Source: Selaginella tamariscina
Taxonomy: Eukaryota; Streptophyta; Lycopodiopsida; Selaginellales; Selaginellaceae
NCBI GenBank assembly: GCA_003024785.1
Contig: PUQB01000788.1
Location: 1 to 64,000 of the forward strand
DNA: 64,000 nt
Reading direction: 5' to 3'
Made by a program: the position numbers and the translations under genes. Below the pieces are notes generated by a model that did no database searches, was not told the origin of the DNA, and worked only from the letters and a program-made list of their open reading frames with translations. Of the stretch, positions 40,765-53,570 are shown one piece after another. Each line of letters begins with the position of its first letter. Position 1 is the first letter of the stretch.

Positions 40765-42454
40765 TGTCAGAGTTTTAACTCAAGGGCCAACACGTGGCTG
40801 CCAAGTGGCTATTCGGTGTCATCACCATGTGTGAACAACGTAAGTCTTCCAAGATAACCCTAAGAGTCTGACTCAGGGGCCCAATTAGGCAAAAGACTTA
40901 GAGTCCTACCTTAAGTCCCCTAAATGACAATCCCCTGAACCTTAGAGGATAACCCGAGTAGACTTTAGGATCCTGTCCTAGTAGACCTAGACAGGCTCAT
41001 GCCCTAACCTCACAAAGGAGATGTGTCTCACACATACCCCATGACAGAGCTAAGGCATCGTCACTTACCCCTCGAGGAATCACCCTCATCCGGAAGTACA
41101 ACCCTTTAGGGCGACAATGGTACCCTGAATCATGACTAACCCTTAAGGGTTTGAATGACCAAGTCATACCCTAGACCTAGGGCTAGTACTTAGTGAGGAC
41201 ACGAGTGTGCGCCGTAGGTGGACATGAGTGTTCTGTTAAGCAAAATCCCTAAGGCTAGGTTGAATAACCCTAAGTACATGACCTTGTGAGTGTCTCATGA
41301 TAGGGCTTTTGCTAATGAGCTTAGGTTGTTCAACCCTTAATCCTAAGGAGAACACCCCCTAGCCAGGTGTGCCAAAGCACACCTAGTTACGAGACCTAAC
41401 CTCCCTTGAGCGAATGCTCAAGGTTTAGCACCCTAGTGCAAACACAAGCATGTATGTTTACTAGAGTATCCAACCCCTTGGAAAACCCATGACACAACCC
41501 CAAAGGGCGTGCCTCGGGTTGTATCGTGTGACGTCTAGCCCAGTGTCACATCTCCATGTGACACTGCCTTCCACGATGTGGGCTATCATAGCCCTTTAGA
41601 TTCGAGAGTTGCACCAAGTGCCACAAATGTGGCCCCTAAATGCCAACTCTAGAACCCCTTAGTGAACCCTCAGGAACTAGTAAGTGAACCTGTCAAACAA
41701 GATCCCACACCCACAGCCAGTCAAGGACACGGATGTGCCTTGCTTGGCCATGAGTGCTACACCTAGCTTGACGTGGAGGAAGAGGCTGGAGACAAGCCAC
41801 AACCTCTGCCTCTTGGAACGTGCATCCCGACAAGACCTCTCAGGCATGGATTCGCCAACGTTAAGGGTAAGCTACCCCGAAGGTGGGACGTACCCCTATT
41901 ATCTGGAAGTTAGGGCGGCACAACAAAGGGTTGTACCTTAACAGCTAAAGCTTGCACCGACAGAAGACAACGAACTTAGTCATGAACCCATGCTCTCCTA
42001 CGTATACTCTACCTTATTTATGTGACGGAGCCCCCCCCTCTTTTCCTGTATGTGTAAGTGGGTGGCACGGAATGCCAGCCCCTTAGTTAATGAGATGAGT
42101 TTGCACACTAACCCCTACCCCTAAACCCTACCCAAAGGGTGGGGGTTTTAGGGCTTGTGGTTAGGGCAACCCTAGGGTTAGGTCAACCCTAGGATGTTCC
42201 TAACCCTATTTAACATGCCAAACTCATATTAACTAGGACGTCAAAATTGGGGGTGGGTTTTCTAAAAGGTAAGTGCTACCTTTGCTTAGAGTTTCTCGCG
42301 ATATCTAAAGATAGCCGGCCGAACTACTCCTAAACACCTAAGTGCACTAAGCAGGGCTGTTTCTCATTACATCTAGGGTCCGTCAATATAATACAGTAGG
42401 TAACAACAGTCAACGTTCAAAGTAAAGGGTCAAGTCATAGTAAAAATTATGATA
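40765..42454. mobile_element. LTR-like dispersed repeat, copy 2 (probable solo LTR)
   Basis: This 1.69-kb block is collinear with 13605-15170. It starts TGTCAGAGTTTTAAC and ends at a TAAAAATTATGATA motif equivalent to the other copy's end. A phrase of about 30 bases (CCAATWAGGCAAAGGGCYAA) lies just outside both ends, at about 40721-40749 and 42468-42496. No polyprotein is next to it. It looks like an old solo copy. Confidence 0.6.
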
Positions 42455-44189
42455 TTTTTCCTCTCCCCTTAAACCAATTAGGCAAAGGGCCAATTAGTGT
42501 TTATGAAAGGGCCCTTAGTCATGATGACCCAGTTATGCTTGAGTCTTTTTGTCCACATATTCCACATGTCCCACAATCTTTACTTAGGTAATAACTCACC
42601 AAGTTAGAAATATAACACAATTGGTGTTTATGAGAGGGTGCTTGTCACTTTAATTTAAGTTCGCTTGGGTTTTTTTTTCACATATCCCATGATCTTTTAC
42701 TTAGGTGGTCAACCCACCAAGTTAGAACTATAACATTAGTTGTAAGCCTGTAGAGTACGATATAGAGTTGCATAGCTAATTCTTAAATGCTTTATAATGG
42801 TGTCAAATTGCAAACTGCAATAACCCACATAGTTGAAAAGATCCTTTGTAAACAAAAAACTAAACTGATTTTGTGTAATCATGACTATCAAAACCATCTT
42901 GTTAATGAAAATAAAAAGATACAAAAGGTCTTTTTATTTCACAAATCCTATATATCGTAAATAATTAGTTTATAAACAACAAAATGTAATGTCCTACCAC
43001 ATAACATCTTTCAATCTCAAACCTCTTTTAACCTATGAACCAATGCATTGATGCATATAACAAACATAACAAGTGCCTAATCATACTTTTTAAACACAAT
43101 TTATTTTATCACCAGCACTTTTAAGAATCGGATTAAGTGCATAACATTGTATAAGAACATAAAAAGAGCCGTAACAATGTACAATAACAACGAAAACATA
43201 AATCTAATACAGAAAACATCTTTTTAATAATCCAAACAATTTTTGATTGTTTATCAATGCTCCCTTCATGAACTAGTTAGGTGAGCATTGGAGAACATGT
43301 GGTATATATGATGAATGGTGTATGCATATATGCATGAGTATTCTACATTAATGACCATGCATTCATAGATAGTGCTGTGCATAAGTACCATGCATGCTTA
43401 AGAACACGGATGCTGCATTTAAATTATGATTTAACACTTCTTCAAAAAGTCCACTGTATATGAAATTTCAAGTGAAACGTTTTGTATTCCATATAAAGAA
43501 GTCTATTCTAATAATAAAATGTATTAGATTGTTTAAATTTATTTAAATTTTTTAATATAATAATACTTTGTGTTTTAAAATAAAAGACTTGGACACCAAA
43601 GAGATGTTTTAATTAAATGGATTAGATTCATTTCAGTTTTAAATTTTATTTAATACTTTATATTTTATTAAATAACCAAACTTCTGAGCTTCTTGACAAC
43701 TTCCACAGAATTTTCAATACATTTTGTTTATGTCTGTGTTATGATCTCCATAATAATTAATTATATTACTGTTTTAACCACATGGCACTATATAAGCTAA
43801 TTTCATAAAAATATTAATAGATATATTACTTAAGCGACTTCTTGACAACTTCAATACATTGCAAAGAGGTAAATTATACTGTATACTCCTGACTTATTGG
43901 ACATGTTTGTTTATGATACTCCATAATACTTAATTAATTACTATATAAGAAAAGTATTAATAGATATATTTTCTTCTAACGTTTCAACGAGCTACAGGTT
44001 AAGAGTACGATGTGCATGTAGTACAAATGAATAAGACGTTCAATTACAGGGGCAATACGACGAGAGCCAAAGAAATGTCGAGATGCTTTTTATTTGAGCA
44101 ACTATATCAAAGAGGTACGTAGTCATATATCCATGTAGTTCTGATTCCTATGCAGCATTTTGTGTTAGAATAGTAAATCATTGCCCATA
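42455..44189. other. AT-rich DNA with a tandem duplication and inverted-repeat flank
   Basis: A unit of about 125 bases (GGTGTTTATGARAGGG ... CACCAAGTTAGAA) is duplicated at 42492-42735. From 43590 the sequence is the upstream flank shared, in reverse, with 31640-32085. No gene is seen. Confidence 0.6.
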
Positions 44190-45990
44190 CATTTATCTGA
44201 GTTACGAAGAATCTCCTCAAAATTATCTTGTTGAGGATGCTGCTTCTCTCTTTTGGAAGCAAGGAGTAATGTGCGAGCTGAGCTTCTCTTTCGCACATGC
44301 GTTTAACAAGGATGATTTCATATCCACCGGTAAGACGAGTTTCACTCCGGACGGTACCGGTGTACTTCTCACTACAGGAGGTAACTTTCAATTCGGTCGT
44401 CTGTTTTACAAAGATCCACTGCAGTTCTCAAATTCCACAGTGGAGGCGTCTTTCACCACTTTCTTCTCATTCCAGATGATATCCAACAATACGAGCAAGG
44501 AGATGGAATAGCATTCTTCCTTATGCCCTCAACAAACTCTTCTGCAGGCCCTGGTATGTACTTGGGCCTGGTAGATCGAATCACAGATGGACGGCCAGAT
44601 AACCATCTCTTTGCTGTGGAGTTTGACAGCTATGCGAACGAAACGAGCAAGACTTAGGCCAACACATCGGCATCGACGTGAACGGTATCCGATCTGTTGC
44701 AAATTCTTCCCTGCCCTCGGATCTCAACTTCTACTCCAATTTCACTCTCTATGCATGGATAGACTATAATGGTACCAGCAGCACTCTACAAGTGGGACTG
44801 TCTAATACATCTTTCGAACAAGCCCGTGTTAGGATCCTGTTACACAAAACGCTGGATAAGGATCTTGCTGATGTCCTGCTAGCAAAGAGTTACATCGGAT
44901 TCTCTGCCTCCACCGGAATGACAAATGATATTCACAGAGTCCTGAGTTGGAACTTTTCATCTCATAATGTTCTTCACACTTTCATGCACCACGATGCCGA
45001 GGTATCTGCAAGTTACATTTACATATCACTTTACCAGTTGTTGGTGTCCTATTCTTTGTTTATGCTATGGTGCTACTCGGTTATTGTATTCGCAAGGGCA
45101 GGAGGATTCTTTCCCGCATTAACTCTCCATATTCACTTGTTCAGTACAGTTATTCATTCCTTTATACTGCCACAAAGGGTTTCAGTGACAGGCAGCTCTT
45201 GGGTAGAGGTGGATTTGGAAGAGTCTACAAAGCTACAACGTTGAATGAGGCTCTTGCTGTGAAAGTTGTTGGGGATGTGACAGAAGAGACCAGCATCAGT
45301 TTGTAGCGGAACTAACCACACTTGGTGGTACCACCACAAGAACCTGGTAAGACTCAGAGGTTGGTGTCATGCGAAGAGGAAGTTGATGCTTGTTTATGAC
45401 TACATGTCGAACGGCAGCGTGGCCATCATATCTTTCAAGAGGGGTCCTCTCGACTATTAACATCGTGGAGTCTGAGGTATGGAATACTTCAAGGTGTGGC
45501 TGAGGGGGTGCTCTTTCTTCACGAAGGAAGAGAGGAGTGTCTTTTGCATAGAGATATCAAGGCTGCCAATGTTCTCTTGGACAGTGACTTCATTCCCAAG
45601 CTTGGTGACTTTGGACTGGCTCGCCTCCTGGACAGAACAGAGTGTTTACACACGATGACAAGAGCAGGAACGTGTGGATATGTAGCTCCAGAAGTTGTCT
45701 ACAGCGGGAGAGCGACTACTAAGTCGGATGTATACGGCTTTGGGATTCTCTCCCTCGAGGTCGTGTCAGGGAGGAGAACACTTGACGCTCGGTATGAGCC
45801 GGACAGTGTATTACTTGACTGGATATGGCAAATGCAGGAGCAAGGGCTCTAATGGAGACAATAGATAAGAGGCTGAAGAAGTTTGACAAGGGAGCAAGTT
45901 CAGAAGGTGTTACACATGGCACTGGCGTGTTGTGCATTTGACAGCGACTGTAGGCCTACAATGAAGGAATGCTGGGAGATTCTGAATGGA
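43590..45990. repeat. Right arm of a large inverted duplication
   Basis: This arm is the reverse-complement partner of 30417-32085. It is longer because it keeps the kinase core deleted from the other arm. The centre-to-centre distance is about 13.5 kb. Confidence 0.8.
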
Positions 45991-46182
45991 ACTTGTCAAC
46001 CTCGGGTTCCCCCTGGGAAGAGGCCCCACATCTTCACATTTCAGAGATCCCGCTTAGCCTACAAATCATCATCATCTTCTTCGTTTGAAACACCTAGGAA
46101 CTCGAGCCATCACACGATAGTCAAGGTTGTAGAGACGGCAGGGACAACGTACGTGACTAGTTCGTCCAACGCCCTAATCTAA
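44190..46182 (+). pseudogene. L-type lectin receptor kinase, damaged copy
   Basis: It has the lectin domain (ISTGKTSFTPDGTGVLLTTGG from 44326, LFAVEFDSYANETSKT, FYSNFTLYAWIDYNGTS), a transmembrane segment near 45010-45100 and a kinase domain. Kinase marks are LGRGGFGRVYKA, ALAVKVVGD, HRDIKAANVLLD, DFGLARLLD, the activation-loop end AGTCGYVAPEVVY, and TKSDVYGFG. A Ser-rich tail ends at 46182. The catalytic motifs are intact, unlike the partner copy, but the signal peptide has lost its start. There is also a stop after ETSKT, and the frame shifts several times (near 45000, 45300, 45460 and 45850). It is intronless as usual for the family. As read, it is a pseudogene. Confidence 0.85.
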
Positions 46183-47222
46183 TGTAGCAAGTTTTACGTG
46201 TTTTTACATATGTATTTGTATGTACAAATACATATGTACGTTGTATGTTCTGCTTCGAGCATAAAACATTAATTAAATTATTGTTTGACCACAGCGCTCA
46301 AACCTTTTAATTAGATTTGAACAATTATTATCCTAACATCGTAATAGTAACATTAAAAGGTTTAAAATGAGCTACATACGTATATAATATATATAGAAAG
46401 AAAGCTTACACACATGTTATTCAAGAGACCTTCCAGCTTAATCAGTTTTTGACAAGGGTGGACAAGGGTTATTTTATATTGCATTGTTACATGTTGTATG
46501 GAATTATTTTAAAACGTAGACTTCTCTATCACAAAATAATTAGTTAATTTTAAAATGGTTTTTAGTGAAGTATACCTTTAATTCTTAAGGTATCTTTTGG
46601 TTACATAAGATGCCTGCTCCACGGGTAACCTGTGTAAATATATATAAATTAATTTGGACCATAAGATTAAACGTGTAGCAAACATCTGGGTTACAATGTG
46701 ACATGCATGTGATGTAAAATGGTTTCCTCACAAGTGGTCATGTGATGTAAAATGATTTACTCACGAGAGTAAATATGGTCACAGAATGTAGTAAATTAAA
46801 TTTTAATTAATTTTACTTCAGTTATACTTAAATAAGTGGAGCCAGAAAGGTTATATTTTTGAGTAAATTAAACTTATTTACATATTTAGTTACCACCGGT
46901 GGTAACTAAACCACTGGTGGAGATGCTCTTAGTCATCCAATGTATTGCTCTATATTAGAAATTCTTATTTGTAAACATGTTTAAAAAAGATAAGTTAAAT
47001 TACAATTGAGTTAAAGGTTAAATTAAAAGTTAAGGGTCTAATTTAAGATAAAGATAAATTCATCATTGTTAAGGATAAGGATTATTAAATAATTAGACCA
47101 TGAATAAAATTTTCAAGTTAAAGATAATAATTAAGCTAAGGGTTTAACTTAAAAATAAATTCATTAAATTAAAAATAATAACTCAGTTAAGAGTTAACAG
47201 CACTAACAACTACTATGCAAGT
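46183..47222. other. AT-rich flank with a palindrome and a minisatellite
   Basis: A 26-bp palindrome lies at 46885-46910. From about 46990 to 47210 a degenerate unit of about 53 bases (TTAAGGATAATAATT, GAGTTAAAGGTT, AACTTAAAAATAAATTCATTA) repeats. The same unit lies beyond the far end of the 47.2-62.1 kb element. No gene is seen. Confidence 0.6.
46885..46910. repeat. 26-bp perfect palindrome
   Basis: The half-site TTTAGTTACCACC is followed directly by its reverse complement. Its outer parts (TTTAGTTAC and GTAACTAAA) equal the outer bases of the terminal repeats of the neighbouring element. Confidence 0.85.
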
Positions 47223-47241
47223 TGTAACTAAAATGGGCATG
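47223..47241 (+). repeat. Left terminal inverted repeat
   Basis: TGTAACTAAAATGGGCATG, matching the inverse of 62123-62141 at 18 of 19 positions and the start of a second copy at 63055. Confidence 0.75.
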
Positions 47242-47719
47242 GCTATAGTCCCATTTCCTAATAATTAGCAATTTTAGCTATTTAATTAGCATTTTCTAAT
47301 ATTAAAGGAATATTCTTTAGAATATATGTTTGAAAAGAGAATATTCTTTAGAATATTCTATTTTGTATTCTACCCTTTAATAAATTATAGCATTCATTGA
47401 ACAAAAATTAATAACATTAAAAAGTAGAATGTATTAAATTATATAATATATTGCCTAATATAACAATTAAGGAAGAGCATAAGAGGTACATTATATAAAT
47501 ATTGATGTTGTTATTAAAATATTAATATTTAAATATAACATTATTAATTAAAAATTTGTAGTAGTAATAATATATATATAAATCCTATAATAATATAGTC
47601 AATCTTCCATATCATTTTTTAAATTTATATAGTTAAGTATACAATTTGGTACTATTATTAAAGAGTTTATAATAATTATGAATATTAAATATATGATATT
47701 TTATAATTTTGTAATTGCT

Positions 47720-50700
47720 TTAAGCTTCAGAAAACATACATTCCCTTGCAGTTTTGTTAATCGTGACTTTATCAACGCTTCTTGACATCCACCCATATCG
47801 AATGGATTTAACATTTATAAAACATGCTGGGTCTTTTTGATTGGGAGACCATGTTTTCTCTAGGCATCCATTATATCTTTCGCTCTCCTTCTCGTGTCGC
47901 CTTTTTTGTGGTTTGAACCATGCAACCTTAACAATACTATTTTTTGTGATTACTTCAGGTGTGTCGATAATTTGACCCATCCAAATAGGCTGATTATATG
48001 ACGCATCTGGAGTAATGAGAACCATCATTAGTTTTTGAAGATCCTTGCAGCAATCAAAGTATGCTTTAGGTTTTTGGTTCCTTTGTCCAACAAAGTGTGG
48101 GGTTTGCACTTCCACATCACTACTGGCTTCTATGTCGTCTGTGCTCAGTGATGTCATTTCAATCTCCTCTCGCCACCTTGTTTTAGGCCAGAAAGGGTGT
48201 TGCAATTCTGTACTTGTGACAGTAGGCCCTTCCAACTCTCGAACAACAGTCTCCCAATAGTTGACCACATGCTTATATAGTTCTGAGTAACCAGTTGCCT
48301 TATCAGAATTCTTTGGCATCGATTTTTGAACCCATGCCACATATTTTTTGATGCCATCAATAATAACCTCTTGTTCCTTGAGCTGGGCACTCAATGGAAT
48401 AGGGTCTGGTTGTCCTTCTGGGAGAAGTGGCTTTCCATCCTCTCCACTTTTGAAGAGCATTAAGCCCTCTTTCGGTAACCACTCCTGCTCTGATGGCCGT
48501 AACTTGTACTGCATAATAGGTATACCATCTCGTATGGAGAAAAAGAATTGTAGCGGCACAAGGTGACCAACTAAAGAATCACTCCCTTCTTTTATATACT
48601 CCTTGAGAAATTTTTTGAAGTCTGGCACCTCAGTCACAAGCAAAGCACAACTTTTTTTGGAGATGCAATTTTCAAAAAGATTCATCATATGCGGTAAGGT
48701 AAGTGCACTTGTCCTTTTTGTAGAGTTGGAGACCTTGCTGAAGAACGCATCAATATCTTCATGAGTGTGACCAACCATAAGGAAACTGAGCGTGATTGTT
48801 TCAAACACACCTTTGGCAACAAGCATTGACAAGTATGCTAGCACATATCTAGAAAATAAAAGTAAGTATGAGCTTGAGAAACCCTTAAGTAAAATGATTT
48901 ACCTATTTTTGTTCTCGCCTGCACAATTATCCATCTGTAAAAGCAAATGACGAGGAAGCTTATTTGATGTTGAGGACACATGTACACTATTTGAGCTAGA
49001 TCCCTCCACTGAACCTGAACTCTCAACAGGGCCATCTGTTTTTTGTGCAGGTTGCTGACAATGCCTCTCATATTCCCAAGTAGCCTCAAGTGCAGACGTG
49101 TTCATGAGAGCATTATGTAAAGGTTGAAGGTGTTGTTTCTTCACTTTGAGATCACTGATAGGACTTGTCTGTGAGTGGGCTTCAAGGTTTCTGAAACACA
49201 TGGCTAACGACCCAATAGTGAAATTGGAGTCGCTAGACCAATGTGGAAGTGAAAAGTGTCCATATGACTCACAACCGTGTCCATGTGTTAGCACACCTGT
49301 CAATGAAATCGGAAGTTTCATGACATTTCCAAGGCACTTTGGTGTTGCAAAGAGCTTTGGAATGCTGGTCTTTGAATGATCCATCTTGTCATGGATCAAG
49401 CACAGGTACTCTGATGGGCGTGACACAGAAAGCATGCGGTGTGCATAGTACTGAGACCGGCAAGTTTGTTGTGCAATCATGTGGGCCTCCATCTTCCTTT
49501 GAATGGTAGTGATCTCCACCAAGGTTTTTGCACAAGCCTCTGCAGCCTTCAATGATGTACAAGTGTCACACTTAGAAAAGCTAGAGTGTTTTGCAATCTC
49601 CACATCCTTAAAATGAGTATTCCATATGTTGTTGAAGGTACCAGTGCAGATTGCTTGGAGCCCCATCAAACTGAGGCACTTGTTCACATGTTCACACAGT
49701 TTCAATTGAGTGTAGATTGAAGGTAAAACCTTGAGATTTTCCCTGACCCCTGCATTTGTGGTTCGGCATTTGTGAGGCATCCTGTCTGCATTTGCTTCCA
49801 CAAAAGCCTTGAGTATCTCTATGGCTGCCATGATGTGAGAGCGGGTTTTGACCAAGCAGTGTTCCCATGAACTGAGGTTCGCGCTCCATCTAGCCACTCA
49901 TCCCTCCGACGGTAGAACGTGGTCTTTGGGATCCCGTATATACTGTACCAAGCTTTGAAGCAGATGGCCACCTTATTAAATACCATGGATGTACTCTGAT
50001 AACCTGTGTCCGAGGCCATTCCATCAATACACCCAGTTAGTGCAGCATATACAAACTCATGCCTTTGCTTTTGGGTGAGCATACGAAAGACATGTCTACA
50101 TTGGGTAATTTCATTCCGGTCTGCCATCTGACAACACTTCTTCTTGCAACAGTCAATCGTGGAAATGCTCGTAACACTTTCGGAAGATGTAGGATCCATC
50201 TTTACCCTCTTGCTGAAACTTGCAGGGGAAGATCTACAACCCATGAATCGCCTTTTTCTTACAATAGGACCAATGCAAGGAACCTCTTCAAATATGAGTT
50301 GTTCTTCCGGGTTGTTATTATTGAAATCCAACCCAGAATATGTTGAACCATCTTGCCGTCTTAATTCAGATGTTCGCCACCTCACGAGGGATCCAGGATA
50401 CAATGTGCCATTAGGTGAAACCTCTGTCACAACTACACCCACGAAGTCGGACCCTAGTTTCTCTTCTGACACTGCTTCCATTGGATTTATAGCTGTGATG
50501 ATGCCTCTTCCGACTTCAATCTCACGAAGAAAGAGAATCACCTCATCCATCACAGCAGGCAAGCCATCATCTGGTAAACTCGTGCTACTATTTGTTTGTG
50601 ACTCTGCATATTTTGTGTCAGCCTTGACTTCATCCAAATTCCACAATACAGGAGAACCCTCCTCAAATTCCATTCCCAGAACCTCAACATGCTTGTAAAT

Positions 50701-50838
50701 GGTGTTCACCCATACGTACACACAAGATCCTTGGGAAATATTGTGACATGATGCATTATTATCTCGAACTTCCACAGTTCCAGTGCCAACTATCTCGTTG
50801 TTCCGAAGAAGACATACTTTATCTCCAGTATTAAACAT
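47720..50838 (-). CDS. DUF7869-family transposase-like protein
   Basis: About 1,030 residues starting MFNTGDKVCLLRNNE (50838). An exon ends at 48903, a 54-base intron (48849-48902) follows, and the second exon runs to the stop at 47720. The N terminus has two small barrel-like segments (VGTGTVEVR and GVVVTEVSPNGTLYPG). A basic region IPKTTFYRRRDEW and NADRMPHKCRTT precede a CDTC pair. Then come LIHDKMDHSKT, LLLQMDNCAGENKNRYVLAY and SFLMVGHTHEDIDAFFSKVS, the hallmark DUF7869 blocks. The three acidic positions and spacing suggest an RNase H-like DDE/D site (inference). The C terminus has a WMGQI...VAWF...W-S-P module. The frame changes once near 49850. It is transcribed away from the first palindrome array, which ends 150 bases upstream. 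Confidence 0.85.
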
Positions 50839-50989
50839 ATTGTCCTGCACATAAATAATTGTATTTATGATATCTGTTTATGCAATATTTTTAAGAAATC
50901 TGAATTACGGTTACTTAATAATATGCATATGCAATAATACATAATTATGTTTAGAGATAATATCTCATGTTTGATTAATACAACTGATG

Positions 50990-51970
50990 GGCGGGATTAA
51001 TCCCGCCCACGAATCCCTCCGACGAGGAACGGTCGGCGGGATTAATCCCGCCGCCGACTCAACCCCTTCGGAGAGAGTCGGCGGGATTAATCCCGCCTTG
51101 GACTCCCTCCGACAAGGAAGAGCCGGCGGGATTAATCCCGCCGCCTCTTCCTCTCGGGGGAGTCCGGCGGGATTAATCCCGCCGACTCTCTCCGACGAGG
51201 AAGGGAGTCCGGCGGGATTAATCCCGCCGCCGACTCCCTTCGGAGAGAGTCGGCGGGATTAATCCCGCCGGACTCCCTCCGACAAGGAAGAGCCGGCGGG
51301 ATTAATCCCGCCGCCTCTTCCTCCTCGGGAGAGTCGGCGGGATTAATCCCGCCGACTCTCCGACAAGGAAGAGCCGGCGGGATTAATCCCGCCGACTTCT
51401 CCTCGGGGAGTCCGGCGGGATTAATCCCGCCGACTCTCTCGACGAGGAAGGGAGTCCGGCGGGATTAATCCCGCCGACTCATCCTCGCCGGAGAGAGTCG
51501 GCGGGATTAATCCCGCCGGACTCCCTTCCTCGTCGGAGGAAGAGGCGGCGGGATTAATCCCGCCGGCTCTTCCTTGTCGGAGGGAGTCCAAGGCGGGATT
51601 AATCCCGCCCACAATTCTTACGACGGGGAATGGGTGGCGGGATTAAACCCGCACATAACTCTCTCCAAAACTATGATTTCAAAGAGATCTCGGGATAAAT
51701 CCTGTCCCCAAATCTTTAAAACAGGAAGTGGTGGCGAGATTAATCCCGCCACCCCTTCCCTGCCTCCTAAAATGGTTGGCGGGATTAATCCCGCCGACAA
51801 CTCTTTCTAATAAATTCTGGTAACTCTTCATCAGTTGAGAAGGTTATCGACGGGATTAATCCCGCCACTCTTTTTCAGTGGCGGAGAAGCATTGCCCGGG
51901 AGATGGTGGCGGGATTAATCCCGCCACTTCTTCAAAGAGGCGAAAAAGAAATGGCCGGATTAATCCCGCC
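50990..51970. repeat. Palindrome array 1 (about 22 copies of an 18-bp palindrome)
   Basis: GGCGGGATTAATCCCGCC recurs every 40-50 bases, perfect in roughly 15 copies and degenerate toward 51970. Spacers of 22-30 bases derive from one GC-rich phrase (CTCCCTCCGACGAGGAAG) and appear in both orientations. The array is GC-rich inside AT-rich DNA. Because each unit is its own reverse complement, both strands read GGINPA in one frame; this is a by-product and not a protein. Position: directly upstream of the DUF7869 gene. Confidence 0.97.
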
Positions 51971-53570
51971 GCCCGGTTAACCTAGAATATTAAGTTAAAA
52001 GGATATTTAAACGGATAAATCCCTAACGGAATATATTATAATCCTAATGCATTTCTAAACCCCTAAATTGTAATTTTAAGAGAGAATGTAAGAGAGTGAA
52101 TCTTAATAAGTATTTTTAAATTTGTTTATAATACTTACTTGTAAACAGCACTGAAGGCGCCGTGCTTTCCTATAAAGAATAGCACCCAATTTAATCTCGC
52201 TCCTGAGATGATCACTATGAAGAAAAAAGAAGATCTAAAGAGTGAAAAATACAGAAATGAAGAAACCCTTGCCGGAGAAAGAACCAGATCTGAATTTGAG
52301 TGGGAAATTAAATGCATTTTCAAATTTACATGTCAGACCGACAATACATATGTCAGAAATTCAAATTTTTTAAAAAGAACAGAAAATAAAATTTAAGATG
52401 AGTTGACACAAATATCCGACACTCTGACATATATACTCTCCAGTTCCAATGAGTATTTTAAAATTGCATTTAATGTTATTCAAGTGATTCAAGCTGTTTA
52501 ATATTACGAAATTTTAGACTATATTCTACATTCTTAGTATTCAAGTATATTTATATATATATATATATATATATAAATATATACTTATACAATAAATAAA
52601 TTGATATATTATTATGTATCATTTAAAATATATTCATAGTCTGTTTATTATTATTATTTTCTTAATTACTCGAGTATTTAGTTTTCATTTCCTAGTATCA
52701 ATGGGATATTCTTTAATATTTTATTAATATTTGAAGAATATTCTAATATTAAACCTGATTATCATAATTAAATTAGTCTTGTTCTTAATTATTGCAGTAA
52801 TTATTCTACATTTGTATATATTAATGGGATTTTCTCAATTAATTTGTTATTATTTCAAGAATATTCATGTGTTAAACCTTATTATCAATATTAAATTAAT
52901 ACACACTATGAACATATTTTAAATTATACATAATAATACATCATTTTATCTAATATATAGTCATATATAGTTTAATAATATATATATTAATATCATTTCC
53001 TTAATTACTTGAGTAATTAATCTTCTTTATATTAATGGGATATTCTTTATTATTTTCTTATTATTCCAAGAATATTCCAATATTAAACATGATTATGATA
53101 ATTAATTTAGTTAATTATTTGAGTACTTAATTTACATTTGTATATATTAATGGGATTTTCTCAATTAATTTCTTATTATTTCAAGAATATTTCAATGTTA
53201 AACCTTTTTATCAATATTAAATTAATATATATTATTAAAACTATATATGGCTATATATTAGATAAAATCATATATTATTATGTATAATTTAAAATATGTT
53301 CCTAGTGTGTTTATTAATTTTATTTTCTTAATTATTCGATGTTTGTTTTGCACACATATATAAACACAATCATAAATTTACACACGCATTACAAGAACTT
53401 ACAAAAACACATATGCACACACATGCACAACCCTAAACCAAACTGAAGAAATAGTTGCTTCTTTATTGAAAACATCATGTTCAACGCATGTATGATATAT
53501 GTACTCAATCTGGTGATGTATGTAACACATTGAATTTACATGTGTAATATTTATATTAAGCTTGTTGGGA
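51971..53570. repeat. AT-rich segment with four tandem units of about 125 bases
   Basis: Between 52690 and 53230 the phrase ATGGGATWTTCT ... AAGAATATT ... GTTAAACCTTATTATCA recurs four times, alternating two subtypes. A (TA)n tract lies near 52550-52580. A minus-strand frame around 52135-52323 and a plus-strand frame at 52208-52396 have no recognisable content. Confidence 0.65.

Noticed and set aside
50987-51612. Open frames of repeated GGINPA on both strands
   Set aside because: They are translations of the palindrome in one frame. Reading the same on both strands follows from the palindrome, and no start context or conservation supports a protein.
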